Shown here: one piece after another, positions 33,301 to 42,452 of the stretch
Layout: each line of letters starts with the position of its first letter
Numbering within the stretch: position 1 is the stretch's first letter
From: Choristoneura fumiferana
Lineage: Eukaryota > Arthropoda > Insecta > Lepidoptera > Tortricidae
DNA: 64,000 bases
NCBI RefSeq assembly: GCF_025370935.1
Contig: NC_133481.1
Location: forward strand, 18,605,586 to 18,669,585
Direction of reading: 5' to 3'
Program-made: the position numbers and the translations under genes
The notes under the pieces: generated by a model
Told to the model about the DNA's origin: nothing
Seen by the model: only the letters and a program-made list of their open reading frames with translations
Databases searched by the model: none

Positions 33301-35813
33301 CAAGTGTGATAAGGCCCTTATATTTTTTGGGTTCATCAAATACATTTCAACCATTATAGAAAACATACTGTATAGATTTCGAACGTAGTATACATTATCA
33401 AAATATGCATTTTGTGCCATATGACTAAGAACCATTATGCATTGTAACTATTACATATTATGACTACTATGCATTTCAAGCTTATGCGTTTAGAACTTAT
33501 GTCAAATAACTTTATATATTTTGATGCATTATATTTTATAATTTTCGGTATTACAACTGTATATATTTCAACCAATATGTATTTTAAATTTATACTATTA
33601 TCCCTCTCGCTACACTAGCGCCTCTGGCGGCGAATTCACACGCGATAGCCCTCATTGCTTCAAGAAAAAGCCATTACTCCCACATCTCTGATTGAAATGC
33701 GGCATTACATTTGTTGTTTGGTGCCTGACCTGTTCCAGCAGCTCGGGGCTGAGCCACATGAGATTGGTGTTGTCGTGGTCGGGCGGCGGCAGCGCGTGCA
33801 GCTGTCTCGCGCGGCGCCCGCGCACCAGCAGCGACGCCGCGCTCCGCAGCCCCGACAGACGCGCGCCGCCGCCCGCGGCAAGCAACACGTGGCTCGCCCG
33901 GATGCTCCTGGAATAATACCGGAGAACCGTTCGTTGTAATCCTATTAGAACGGAGCCCTCTCGATTATCACGTCATGTCTTGCTCGGCGCACTGGCCGAT
34001 GCCAAGAGAAACGTCGGGAGACCTTTACTCAGATTTAAGAGCGTTTATACCTGCTGAGCTGGCAACATTGCATTTTTGTTAGTTTTTCTCGATTATTCCA
34101 TAAAACTTATAATGAAAATTAAAAATGTGAGCTGTTAGAACTGTTAGAAAAGCAGTTTTTCTAATGATGGTTCTTAGGCATGTTTTATCAAAATCGGTTC
34201 AGCCGTTTTTGAGATATTGACTGTTGAAGTGACAAAGTCGGGGTTTTCCAACTTTTTGTTGCTTAGGATGGGCAACATTTATGAAATCCACCATTCATTT
34301 TGAAAAATTCATATATACAGGGTGGAAAAAATCTATGGGCCCTGGAAGGCAACTACCTAAAAATCCTAAAATCCTTTAGTTAGCTAACTGTATTGAAAGG
34401 AAACATTCATTCATTGCTTAGTGTTTATTTTCCAAAATTATAGTTTGTTCAATTCCCGGGTGAAACAAGCAAATGCAGTTTTGTTTAATTTAAAAAATAA
34501 AATAATGTTTCCTTTCATTACAATTAGCTAACTAAATGATTTAAGGAAGTTGCCCTCCAGGGCCCACTGATTTTTTCCACCCTGTATATGAATTCGATAA
34601 CTCACCTATGAATATACAACTGCTTATGCAAATACTGCAGTGCAGACAGCACATCGCGCAGTATGATGGCACAGGCCAGTTCGGGCAGCCCCTCGTGGAA
34701 ATAGTGGTCCAGGACATCACGGCACGAGCCGAGGGACATGAGCGGGGACACGACGTACAGCTCCCGGCCATGCACAAAGCTTGTGAGGTACGGGAGGATG
34801 TTTTGGTGCTGAAGCTCTTTGCGAGTTAAGATGTCTTGCTGTAAATAAATTTAAATGTAACACCTAAGTTAGATAGTTAGTTAATAATAGGTTCGGATTG
34901 ATTTCCTAATTATGTCTTGTTTGTGTCCCGTGAAGTGCTGACAGATTTCTGATCTAAAGCAAATGGGCTGTTCTTTAGTCCTGGTGGTTTGCTTTTTTGA
35001 CTGCTTTAAGGGGTAGCAGACATAATTAAGTATTTGATATTAATTTTAGCTTAATCCCTCCAAAGACTAGACTAGAGGGAGTGGATTAGAAGTAGCGATT
35101 ATAAGTTTAATATGGATATGACTAGTGCGATTGGCTAAATAGATAGATAGATTTATTTATTACTTAGTTAAATTCAATAAATGTTATTCTTTACATATTA
35201 TTAAAAGAAAAAATATTTTATTCTAATTAAAGGAGTTTTATACAACTCGAAATACAATCCTATTTATAACGCACCATTTTGTACAGTTGATATGAAAAAT
35301 AAATACTGACTTGTACTTGTCTTATCCATATTAAAATTGTAATTGCCACTTCAAAATATTGTAGTAGTTGTATCACAAAACTTTAAACTGAATTTCTACT
35401 GTTACTTTATTTTGTAAGGCCTGTTTAAAGAGATGAGAAACAATGAAATAAATAAATTCCCATTTTCCTAATTACTATTCAGACAAGCATTTAAGTTATT
35501 AGTATAGTAAACCCTTAGAATAAACTCTTTAAATACTGGTATTATTTAATACAAAAATTACACAATAAGAACTCTTAAGGTCAAAATAAGACACAGTTGT
35601 TATAGATTTTTACAGTTGAAAAGCATCTGTGTATTCATATTTCTTTACCTGTATCAGGTTGGCATTCTCCTTACTTTTGTCAACAAAATATCTTTTGACG
35701 GCCACATACTGCTTACTAGGCTTATAAAGGGCGGAATAAACGACCGCTCCGCCCCCACAACACTCGGTTATAATCGAAGTCAACTGATAATCATTGAAAT
35801 CTGGGTTCAACAT
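27392..35813 (-). CDS. STRAD: STRAD pseudokinase (STE20-related adaptor)
   Basis: STRAD binds LKB1 and MO25 and activates LKB1 allosterically, upstream of AMPK; the Drosophila counterpart is Stlk. Exons, 5' to 3' on the minus strand: 35813-35649, 34838-34606, 33907-33730, 33132-32943, 30510-30387, 29881-29760, 27468-27392. All joins keep frame, giving 362 residues; human STRADs have ~420-430. Visible features: VAVKRY with Lys40 at the beta-3 lysine position; HRS (132-134) instead of HRD; SGL (151-153) instead of DFG; WLSPELL (184-190); YDERSDIYSVG (197-207); PEKRPSATQLL in exon 6. The final residues Trp360-Asp361-Phe362 match the family's C-terminal WEF, which docks on MO25. The start is the first in-frame ATG after a stop; an upstream coding exon joined at ~35861 cannot be excluded. 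Confidence 0.93.
27963..28271 (-). mobile_element. tRNA-derived SINE, family A, with target duplication
   Basis: Near full-length minus-strand copy: tRNA-like head at the right (~28210-28262), body, and the RTE-like tail at the left ('catcccagcctatataagtc' and 'ccactgctgggcacaggcct'). The flanks AAATGACGTCAAT at 27950-27962 and 28272-28284 are identical, a 13-bp target duplication that marks a real retroposition event. Located in STRAD intron 6. Confidence 0.88.
28857..29040. repeat. 'Actagctgttgcccg' retroposon remnant and (TA)n run
   Basis: Begins 'aaactagctgttgcccgcgg' and 'cttcgcccccgttgaaattt', contains 'tcggtccagccgttctcccg', and ends in 'ttataattatatatatatat'. Same class as 38690-38891 and 41966-42140. 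STRAD intron 6. Confidence 0.65.
29975..30118. repeat. LINE 3'-end remnant
   Basis: 'cctcgttgagtttcttgccg', 'gattctcaacagaggttttt' and 'aataaagatattttgacttt' match, in inverse orientation, the 3' end of the LINE fragment at 51040-51680. STRAD intron 5. Confidence 0.7.
30955..31085. repeat. Imperfect inverted repeat in STRAD intron 4
   Basis: 'gcaagttgcattacatcgc' near 30970 is mirrored by 'gcaatgtaatacaacttg' near 31044-31062, with ~60 bp between them. A foldback remnant; family unknown. Confidence 0.55.
31424..31997. mobile_element. Composite foldback element with inverted ends and inner direct repeats
   Basis: Ends of ~58 bp are inverted copies: 'ttgtcacaagaactacacat' at 31424 and 'atgtgtagttcttgtgacaa' at ~31974. 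Just inside are direct repeats beginning 'aagaagtggatgattcctaa' (31480 and 31879), each leading into 'catgttat'. The left one contains a perfect 26-bp palindrome (31518-31543). Non-coding. STRAD intron 4. Family unknown to me. Confidence 0.75.
32041..32350 (+). mobile_element. tRNA-derived SINE, family A, full-length
   Basis: The head 'gccgtggtggcctagtgg' carries the A box, and the B box is 'gggttcaaacc' at ~32092. The body includes 'ttaccacgagctttgcggtg' and 'aacatcgtgaggaaacctgc'. The tail 'ggaggcctgtgcccagcagt', 'gggacgtatataggctggg' and (GAT)n match the 3' end of the RTE LINE at 44121-44162. RNA polymerase III promoter expected. STRAD intron 4. Confidence 0.9.
32452..32868. mobile_element. 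'CAATGAGGGC' MITE, copy 3 (right end lost)
   Basis: Starts 'caatgagggctatcg' and matches copy 1 through 'gcctctagcggcgaattcat', then loses the terminal repeat. It lies within ~75 bp of the STRAD exon 4 donor side (exon ends at 32943). Reading minus-strand through exon 4 into this MITE creates a long but artefactual open frame. Confidence 0.75.
33183..33212. repeat. (CA)n microsatellite
   Basis: An uninterrupted 'ac' run of ~28-30 bp, just upstream (minus-strand sense) of STRAD exon 4. Confidence 0.9.
33330..33600. repeat. Quasi-periodic ~16-bp word array, locus 1
   Basis: A run of related 15-16-bp words: 'atatgcattttgtgcc', 'atatgactaagaacc', 'attatgcattgtaact', 'attacatattatgact', 'actatgcatttcaagc', 'ttatgcgtttagaact'. 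The words are similar rather than identical, unlike an ordinary microsatellite. Similar arrays occur at 50080-50290 and 58060-58575. STRAD intron 3, next to a MITE end (33603-33657). Confidence 0.6.
33603..33657. mobile_element. 'CAATGAGGGC' MITE, end fragment
   Basis: Only the right end remains: 'ctcgctacactagcgcctct' to 'gatagccctcattg'. It ends 73 bp from the STRAD exon 3 splice donor (33730). Confidence 0.75.
34165..34262. repeat. Dispersed 'CCCCGAC..GTCGGGG' repeat, partial inverted copy
   Basis: 'tgttttatcaaaatcggttc', 'agccgtttttgagatattga' and 'gtcggggttttccaactttt' match the 5' part of 10566-10815 in reverse. STRAD intron 2. Confidence 0.7.
34318..34584. mobile_element. Palindromic MITE with 'CAGGGTGGAAAAAATC' ends
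   Basis: 267 bp with long inverted ends: 'cagggtggaaaaaatc' and 'gattttttccaccctg', followed inward by 'gggccctgga' and 'tagttagctaac'-type complementary words. It is flanked by TA on both sides, as in Tc1/mariner-type insertions. It sits in STRAD intron 2; its right end is 21 bp from the intron's 5' splice site at 34605/34606. Confidence 0.85.
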
Positions 35814-36528
35814 TTCAAACGCGAAATCTACCTCTTTAATTACACACAACGGCAGAAACACCTAAGAAATAGCTAAACAGATGTCAGAAAACATATTTGA
35901 CTATACACAGATCTATTAATACTTTCGGTTTCATTAAAATTCAATCACTTTGAGGAACAAATAAATCAACAAAAAATATTTATGTTTGTTTTACTATTTG
36001 ACGTTGACGTTCTCGGTTGATGTTGCAAGCACAAAAATGAATAAAAGTTATTTAGGCTGTCATCCATTGGTATAATAAAATGCCTACTTTTACGGCAAGC
36101 ATAATTCTATTATACTAAGGTAATTTCATTATAAATAATGAAAGAAAATGATTTCATTTTTGTTTCTAAATACCCATACCCCATACTGTACGATTATTAT
36201 TCGTAGCCCAAACTGAACATACTTTCGCAGGTAAATATTGATAACCAAAACAAACTATTAAAATTGTATTTTCACAGTTTAACTTGATTAATTAAATGTC
36301 AATACCTAAATGTATTTATTTTATTGCATTATCAAAATTACATATTTATCAGTTACCAAGTTACTTATTTGGTTTGTTTTGGTTCATTCAAGTTTGGCCA
36401 TGTTTGGCTGTGGCTGTAAGTAAATCCGTTGACGTTCATTCAACGTTCAACTCAGGAGTTGCTGTCAGTTAGTTAATTTTCAATACTCAGTTTTGTTGTG
36501 CTTTGTTTAATATAATAATTAAAGAAAA
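35814..36528. promoter_or_regulatory. Putative shared upstream region of STRAD and a divergent + gene
   Basis: Between the STRAD start (35813, minus) and a candidate + strand start (36529). Initiator-like 'gctgtcagttagtt' lies at ~36459-36472. No repeat was recognised, unlike most of the window, which fits a conserved promoter region. Both the boundaries and the role are inference. Confidence 0.35.
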
Positions 36529-36540
36529 ATGGAAATACAA
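36529..36540 (+). CDS. Candidate tiny first coding exon of an unidentified + gene
   Basis: 'gaaaaATGGAAATACAA' is followed at once by a strong splice donor, 'gtaagtaat'. Translation would give Met-Glu-Ile-Gln before the intron. The start context is good, and the upstream sequence is leader-like. I could not find a matching next exon, so the gene cannot be named. It may be chance. Confidence 0.3.
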
Positions 36541-36715
36541 GTAAGTAATAGATTTAGTTAAACAATAGGTAGTTGCACTCTTTTTATTTTTACAGTCGTG
36601 TAATTAGAACGTCATTGATTACTTAACAGGTTTTCTTAACGTTACTTTGCTGCGGTTTCATTCGCTTGTTTTTGTCTTGGCTTTCGCATCACACACAAGG
36701 TAGTTACCGTACCGT

Positions 36716-36748
36716 AATATAGGTCGTACCGATTGTACGACCTATATT
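36716..36748. repeat. Perfect 14-bp hairpin
   Basis: Arms AATATAGGTCGTAC (36716-36729) and GTACGACCTATATT (36735-36748) are exact complements around a 5-base loop, 'cgatt'. It lies ~180 bp after the candidate first exon at 36529. Function unknown. Confidence 0.85.
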
Positions 36749-36896
36749 ATTCGACCCGGAACAAAGGACCACTAATCTATGACCTGATATTCATGCCCTG
36801 TGATTTGCCAAAAAGGCCGTCCTAGCCCTGTACAAACGTGTAGTAGTGTAGTGTTGCCAAAAAATCGATAGTTTGCAATCGATAGTTTTAATGATA

Positions 36897-37116
36897 GAGT
36901 CCTTGTTTTTCGAAATTCATGTGCGGAATTACATTTGAAATTTACCACGAGCTTTGCGGTGAAGGAAAACATCGTGAGGAAACCTGCACAAACCTGCGAA
37001 GCAATTCAATGGTGCGTGTGAATGGGCCGCGTGGAAACTAGGCCCAAGCCCTCTCATTCTGAGAGGAGGCCTGTGCCCAGCAGTTGGACGTATATAGGCT
37101 GGGATGGATGGATGGA
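36897..37116 (+). mobile_element. tRNA-derived SINE, family A, 5'-truncated
   Basis: Begins within the body ('tttttcgaaattcatgtgcg') and keeps the RTE-like tail 'gcctgtgcccagcagttgga' and 'cgtatataggctgggatgg'. A GGAT run replaces the GAT run at the end. Confidence 0.85.
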
Positions 37117-37219
37117 AACAAGACACGACAAGGAAGGCTAGTACCTAAGTATCTACCTATCACAGAACAGACTACTGAGGGATACTAAGGCGGACTTTGC
37201 ACGGACCAAGAGACTCAGC

Positions 37220-37348
37220 AGGGCTACTAGGAAACTCGAAACTCGAAGTTTGTGTCGTGCGGTCCCTCTCGCTCTCGTATTAAAAAGTATAAGTGTCAGA
37301 GGGACCGCACGCCACGAACTTCCGAGTTTCGAGTTTCCTAGTAGCCCT
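37220..37348. mobile_element. Palindromic 'GGGCTACTA' MITE family, best-preserved copy e
   Basis: 129 bp, nearly a full palindrome: 'agggctactaggaaactcga' at the left and 'tcgagtttcctagtagccct' at the right, with inner 'gtgcggtccctctcg' and 'cagagggaccgcac'. This copy gives the clearest view of the family. Confidence 0.88.
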
Positions 37349-37884
37349 TCAGATCCAGAGTTAACGAGGTGGGTAAGTATTATGTACGTACTTATAATAA
37401 TGTAGGTACCACAGAGTTTACACCGATCCGAGTAGTGTCAGTCGGATGGGAATAAAAAGCGGCACCTTACTGCCCTCCCCCCAAAGAGGTGCCAGGATTC
37501 CATGACGCCCGCAATGGCCACGATTCTAGAGGAGGACCAAGTATCCGGCCCCCCTCTTGTTGGCGCGGGCCACCCCAGCCTATGCCGTAGGGTATAGGCT
37601 GGAGTGGCCAGCGTACGCCGTGGTGTCACTCTATGCTACGGCATCCGCAAATGGCAAGAGGGGAATACCAGTGGGTTTTAGAGGGTAGGCCTCCCCCTCC
37701 TTCCGCTTTGAAAGACTTGCGAGGAGCGATCGTCCCACGTGACTGTTGCGCCGTATCCAGCCGCGTTCGTGTGTAACGCATTTCCGCACCGTTAAAAAAA
37801 GTGAAGTGTCAAATTGTATGGAGAACTGTCATCTGTAATCCAGATTCGAGTTTTGGACAATTTAGCTAAGTACCTATAAGTAAC

Positions 37885-38095
37885 CTTACCAACAAAAAGT
37901 TGGAATACCCCCGACATTGTCACTTCAAAACCGATTTTGATAAAACATGTCTAAGAACCATCGCTAGAAAACCTGCTTTGAAATAAAAAAAACCGCATTC
38001 AAATCGGTCCACCCGTTTAAGAGCTACGGTGCCACAGACAGACAAACATAGCGGTCAAACTAATAACACCCCTCATTTTGCGTCGGGGGTTAAAA
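37885..38095. repeat. Dispersed 'CCCCGAC..GTCGGGG' repeat
   Basis: Forward copy: 'ccaacaaaaagttggaatac', 'ccgattttgataaaacatgt' and 'tttgcgtcgggggttaaaaa'. An inner deletion removes part of the middle. Confidence 0.72.
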
Positions 38096-38265
38096 AAAAC
38101 CTTTAACCATGGATAAGGGGTTACAGTTCCATAGATTTAGACACTACTTACCCTAGGCTTGCAGTTCACTCGAGTAAAAATTTCCTGATGTTGGTCTTCA
38201 ACGCCCAAAAAACAACAAGATAAGTTAGTACCTGCGTATAACCCGCGATCGTCTGTCGAATTCAG

Positions 38266-38395
38266 GGGGGCTACTACGACATACGAAAATCGGGCCAGTT
38301 CGTATTGTACCGTCCCTCTCACACTCATATTAAATAATATTAGAGTCAGCGCGAAGGCAATATACGAAGTTCGATTTGCACTTCTTTCGTAGTTC
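38266..38395. mobile_element. Palindromic 'GGGCTACTA' MITE family, copy f
   Basis: 'gggggctactacgacatacg', 'accgtccctctcacactcat', 'gtcagcgcgaaggcaatata' and 'tttcgtagttcggcc'. The arms are partly decayed. Confidence 0.7.
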
Positions 38396-38687
38396 GGCCA
38401 GCGATGATTTCACGGGCGATGTTAGACTCACACCCCAGATACTTGGAGGCAAACAATTACCACCCCAGTAATGAAATTGACCTTGCCCGCCGTTGCATTT
38501 TACGTACAAATTAGTTAAGTACTAATTAATAGTGCGCTTCGAGAAAAGCACCCATAACTAGGCCATAACCTGTCTGTTTTGTGGCCATACAATGCGCCAA
38601 ACTGCCAAACTCGCAGTCGAAGAAATAACAATCAAATAACGTAACGTAACTGTTATCCGTAGCTTCGTTTATAATATAGTAAGACTA

Positions 38688-38891
38688 GCTTTTGCCGGCT
38701 TCGCCCGCGTGGAATTCGGTTATCGCGCGCTGTTCCCTCGGGAACTGACATTTTTCCGGAATAAAAAGTAGCCTATGTCACTCTTTGGCCCATAAACTAT
38801 CTCTATGCCAAAAATCACGTCGATCCGTCGCTCCGTTTCGACGTGAAAGACTGACAAACACACACTTTCGCATTTATAATATTAGTATGGA
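38688..38891. repeat. 'Actagcttttgccggcttcgcccg' retroposon
   Basis: ~204 bp from 'actagcttttgccggcttcg' through 'cgggaactgacatttttccg', 'aaaaagtagcctatgtcact' and 'ccgtttcgacgtgaaagac' to 'gcatttataatattagtatg'. This is a dispersed class with partial copies at 9145-9640, 28857, 41966 and 48190. Non-coding; SINE-like or LINE 3' end, not settled. Confidence 0.75.
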
Positions 38892-38899
38892 TCTATTAT

Positions 38900-40440
38900 C
38901 CAAAGTCAATCGGGCGTTTTGCAAATCGATATAACAAGCTTTTATTTAGTTTCACCTGTCCCGTTGTCTGTCTGTCTGTAATCAAATCTTGCAAGTTTAG
39001 TTAAATTCGACCAACTTCCAGGATTGACTTGAAATTTGGCATACTTATGTAGGTAAATTGACATCCCGGTAGTCCGGCCAGGATCGTCTCCGTAGAACGG
39101 AACTCTTCAACGGTTAATGGCGTCGACTTGAAATTTGGTATGCAAATGTAATTTGGGTGAGAATGCAAGTAAAGTCGACAAAAAGTACCTACAGTCAGTA
39201 AAAAAGCTTGTACGTATTAAAAATTATTAAATTATTTTTTACCAAAAACATTTAAATTTAAGACACAAATAGAGTATTGAAAAGCACCGTGTATGTCGTA
39301 AAGTTATAATGGTTCTGAGATATCATTACGAAATACATTTTCAGGCCATGAATTAACTAAACTGAACATGCATTTCCGCGTTAAAAGTATGCTTTGATCT
39401 CTCTTGGAAGGTGTTCTAATTAACATAGCTAATAGCTTTATCATTGGCTTGTATTTGATGAACAAAATTATCTGTTCAATTGTTCAATTTTAATGTAGTT
39501 TTTTGCGGCAATCTGTGGCAAGCAAAAGGTTAATTTATTAGGTACTCGCCGCAAGAGTTTATCGTGGGCAAGGGCACATTTCATTTTTGTTGACATAGTA
39601 AAAGATTCTGTGAAGGTTTCCAGGTATATAGTAGAAGTACAGGATGTCATGAAATTAACAGCCCATTCATAAAAAAATGTGACCACGATAATTGACGGGG
39701 TCGAAACGCTCGAATGACCCTCCTACTGATATTGTACCCTGATTGGCAATTCTATTATGCTCATAGCAGGTAAGCAATGCTGAGTGATCGCAACAAAGTT
39801 GTTACGTAACCTTACAGGAAATGTGCGGCATGTTCTGTGTACTTAGGAATAATAATAACGAATCGATTGACACCTTATTTACGAGGAGTAGTCTAGATGC
39901 TACGGTGGAACATACGTAAATACAAACATACATAGACTGTTAAAATCATTACTCTTCCTTTGGCTTGAGTAAAAAACTGACCATTAAATCAACTACAACC
40001 TCTTTAGTTCTTACCCTGCTTCTCCGTTTCCACAATCGTTGTTATGGGGCTCCTGAATCAATCAATGGTCCATTAAATCTTTATTAAGAACACTGAGTAT
40101 ATAGTTCTTTTCTTGACCAGCCCGTTTTCAGCGCTAACTGTAAATGCTATCTGTCCCACTAATGGTTCTGTTTTCCTACTATTTGTCTGCTTATTCGTCT
40201 TTTTGAGATGTTGTTGGTGCTTCACAGAACAAATGCTTGTAAAGCGTATTAAAATGCAACATTTTCAATCAATTACTTAGTAATTAGCTTAATAAGAAGC
40301 TAGATGCCCAAATAAGACACTCCGCGCCCGACCCACGACCAGACGGCCGCATGCAAAAATTCACAATTCTCAATAAAAGCTGTAATTCCTATATATAAAC
40401 AGGCGGCAACCGCATCTCCGATACGGTTTATACGATGTAC
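38900..40440. other. Intergenic DNA, nothing recognised
   Basis: No gene and no clear repeat, apart from 'ccgttgtctgtctgtctgta' near 38960 (part of a dispersed repeat). Short open frames here show no family resemblance. Confidence 0.4.
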
Positions 40441-40447
40441 TCACTGC

Positions 40448-40683
40448 TATATAAAACTGGGGAGTGAGCCAAAATCTAAAATTAAAGGCCGAAAGCAGTC
40501 GAACGGAGCCGATCCGCCCGCCCGCCTCAGTCCATCGTCGGCTGCCGCACAGTCCTTCCGAGTCGCGGTAACCAAACTATAAGAACGGTTAAACGGTTCA
40601 AACTTTCGAGAGTGAAGTGGATTCAAACCAAGTTTGAATTTTAACCGTGCAGTGCTAGTGTTGTGTATTGTTGTTTGTTACCG
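40448..40683 (+). promoter_or_regulatory. Possible TATA promoter and non-coding first exon
   Basis: TATA-like 'ctatataaaact' at ~40448 (a second, 'ctatatataaac', at ~40390) precedes a GC-richer ~200-bp leader. The leader contains initiator-like 'cctcagtccatcg' and 'gtgcagtgctagtgttgtg'. A plausible splice donor follows, 'gttaccg|gtaaagg', at ~40682. It resembles an insect 5' leader, but no coding exon can be tied to it within the window. Confidence 0.3.
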
Positions 40684-41404
40684 GTAAAGGAGTTTTTCAT
40701 TTGTTTTCATGCTTTGCAGCGTGCGTTATGGAACGTACGAGTATTAAGTTTCAATATGTCCGCCTTCCAGTTTGCTTTTCCGGTTCCTTTTCAGCGTTTG
40801 TTTTTTCTTCGTATATTGGCCAATCTGTCGTACTGCCTCTGTTTACCTTTACCAAATTTCGTGGGACAAAACATCATCAGCGGATTATTTGTTTCAATGC
40901 ATGCCGGGAGCCGGAATTTTTAATAACCTCAAACGGGCATAACTTCCAATAACCTAGTAACTACTTCGATATATGTTTTAACCTGTAGCTCAATTGCAAG
41001 TGATTAGTGTTAACTTTCGACTTGCCCAGTTTGCGGCGTGTTTGCAGTAGCTGTGGAGTTTTTTTTTTACTTTTTCATCCGCATTGCGATCGGTCTGGCG
41101 GCCAGTCTCAGACATTGCGGAGGCTGCCTTATTGATCTAGACCGCCTCTTAGACCTAAGTCAGTTTAATCTAAATATTCAAGGACTTTCAGCCAAAACTG
41201 AGAACAGTGCTTTTTTTCCAAGAATGTACCGATTGATCAATGATACTTCAGTAGGTAATTTTGATATAAAACTCGTGCAGTTTTGCAAATTTAGTTGGAA
41301 TCTTGTCATTTTTTTGTGTTGTGATGGTTAAGTTAGCTCGTTACATATATAGATAAGCATGTTGCTATTTATTGCCCTATATCGATGAATTAATTGCCTA
41401 TGTT

Positions 41405-41605
41405 ATCTCTATCTCATTTTTTTTTTTATTTTTTTTTATTCGATTGGATGGCAAACGAGCAGGTGGGTCTCCTGATGGTAAGAGATCACCACCGCCCATA
41501 GACACCTAGACACCTGCAACACCAGGGGGATTGCAGATGCGTTGCCAACCTAGAGGCCTAAGATGGGATACCTCAAGTGCCAGTAATTTCACCGGCTGTC
41601 ATGCT
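41405..41605. repeat. LINE 3'-end remnant with T-rich start
   Basis: A T-rich run, then 'attcgattggatggcaaacg', 'agcaggtgggtctcctgatg', 'caccaccgcccatagacacc' and 'ggcctaagatgggatacctc'. It matches 50795-51030 over ~190 bp. In the minus sense it would be the 3' end of a LINE with an A-rich tail. Confidence 0.7.
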
Positions 41606-41965
41606 ATGAATTGCGATATAATGTAGACGCATCAAAGCAATATTATGGACTAATTAAACACTGCCGGATGGATAGGCATATACAACTTAAAAAAAAGTAA
41701 GATAGTAAAAATACTAAATTAACAAATTAAAACAAAGTATTGCGAGCACATTGAGTTTTTTTTGCGTCAGCCTTATTCTCATTGAATTATTTTAGTAGCT
41801 TTAACTCCTGTTATATTATAATATCGAATTCCTCTATACAATTAAAAGAAGTTGAAAGTTAGTTGTTGGAATTAACAGGTTAAAGATTTTCATCATTAAC
41901 ATCTTAACAAAAAGTTAAACCATTTTGACGACACTTAGCTTAACCATCGCGAATAAAACTATTTT

Positions 41966-42140
41966 TACTAGCTCTTGCCCGTGACTTTGTCTACGAAGAA
42001 TTCGTTTAGCGCACTCCCGCGGGAACTATTTCATTTTCCGAGATAAAAATGTCCTTCTCAGTCTCGAACTCTCTTCATACCAAATTTCATCACGATGGGT
42101 TTAGCACTTTAAGCGTGACAGCGTAACAAACCAACTTACT
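41966..42140. repeat. 'Actagctcttgcccg' retroposon copy
   Basis: 'tagctcttgcccgtgacttt', 'cactcccgcgggaactattt' and 'agataaaaatgtccttctca'. Same class as 38688-38891, diverged and shortened. It lies ~300 bp before the RTE LINE. Confidence 0.65.
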
Positions 42141-42452
42141 TAGGTACGCATTTCTTATGTTAGGAAGATTTAAAACAAAATTGCGTCTGATTTAGAACTT
42201 CTTTTGAAAGCTACGATGCTTCAAACACACAGATTAACACTTTCAATTTTAAACATACCTCCGTTGTGAAATAGTTCGAATGATTTAGTTTAATTTCTTC
42301 ATTTAGATTTTTAATAGTGGTTGTGATATACTTCCAAACATTGATTGATGTTTGTTTATTTATTTACTTCTAAATTTATATACCTACATTATACATAAGT
42401 ATACTATACCTACTATAACCTACATTATATATAAAATTTCAATACGAAACTA

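Noticed and set aside
32572..33435. A 287-codon open frame on the minus strand, the second longest in the window
   Set aside because: Only 32943-33132 is real coding sequence (STRAD exon 4, bounded by splice sites). The rest is intron, a CA microsatellite and a CAATGAGGGC MITE read by chance.
40663..41331. Three overlapping short open frames on the plus strand
   Set aside because: Hydrophobic, low-complexity translations with no motif and no splice logic. If anything, the area is a non-coding leader and intron.
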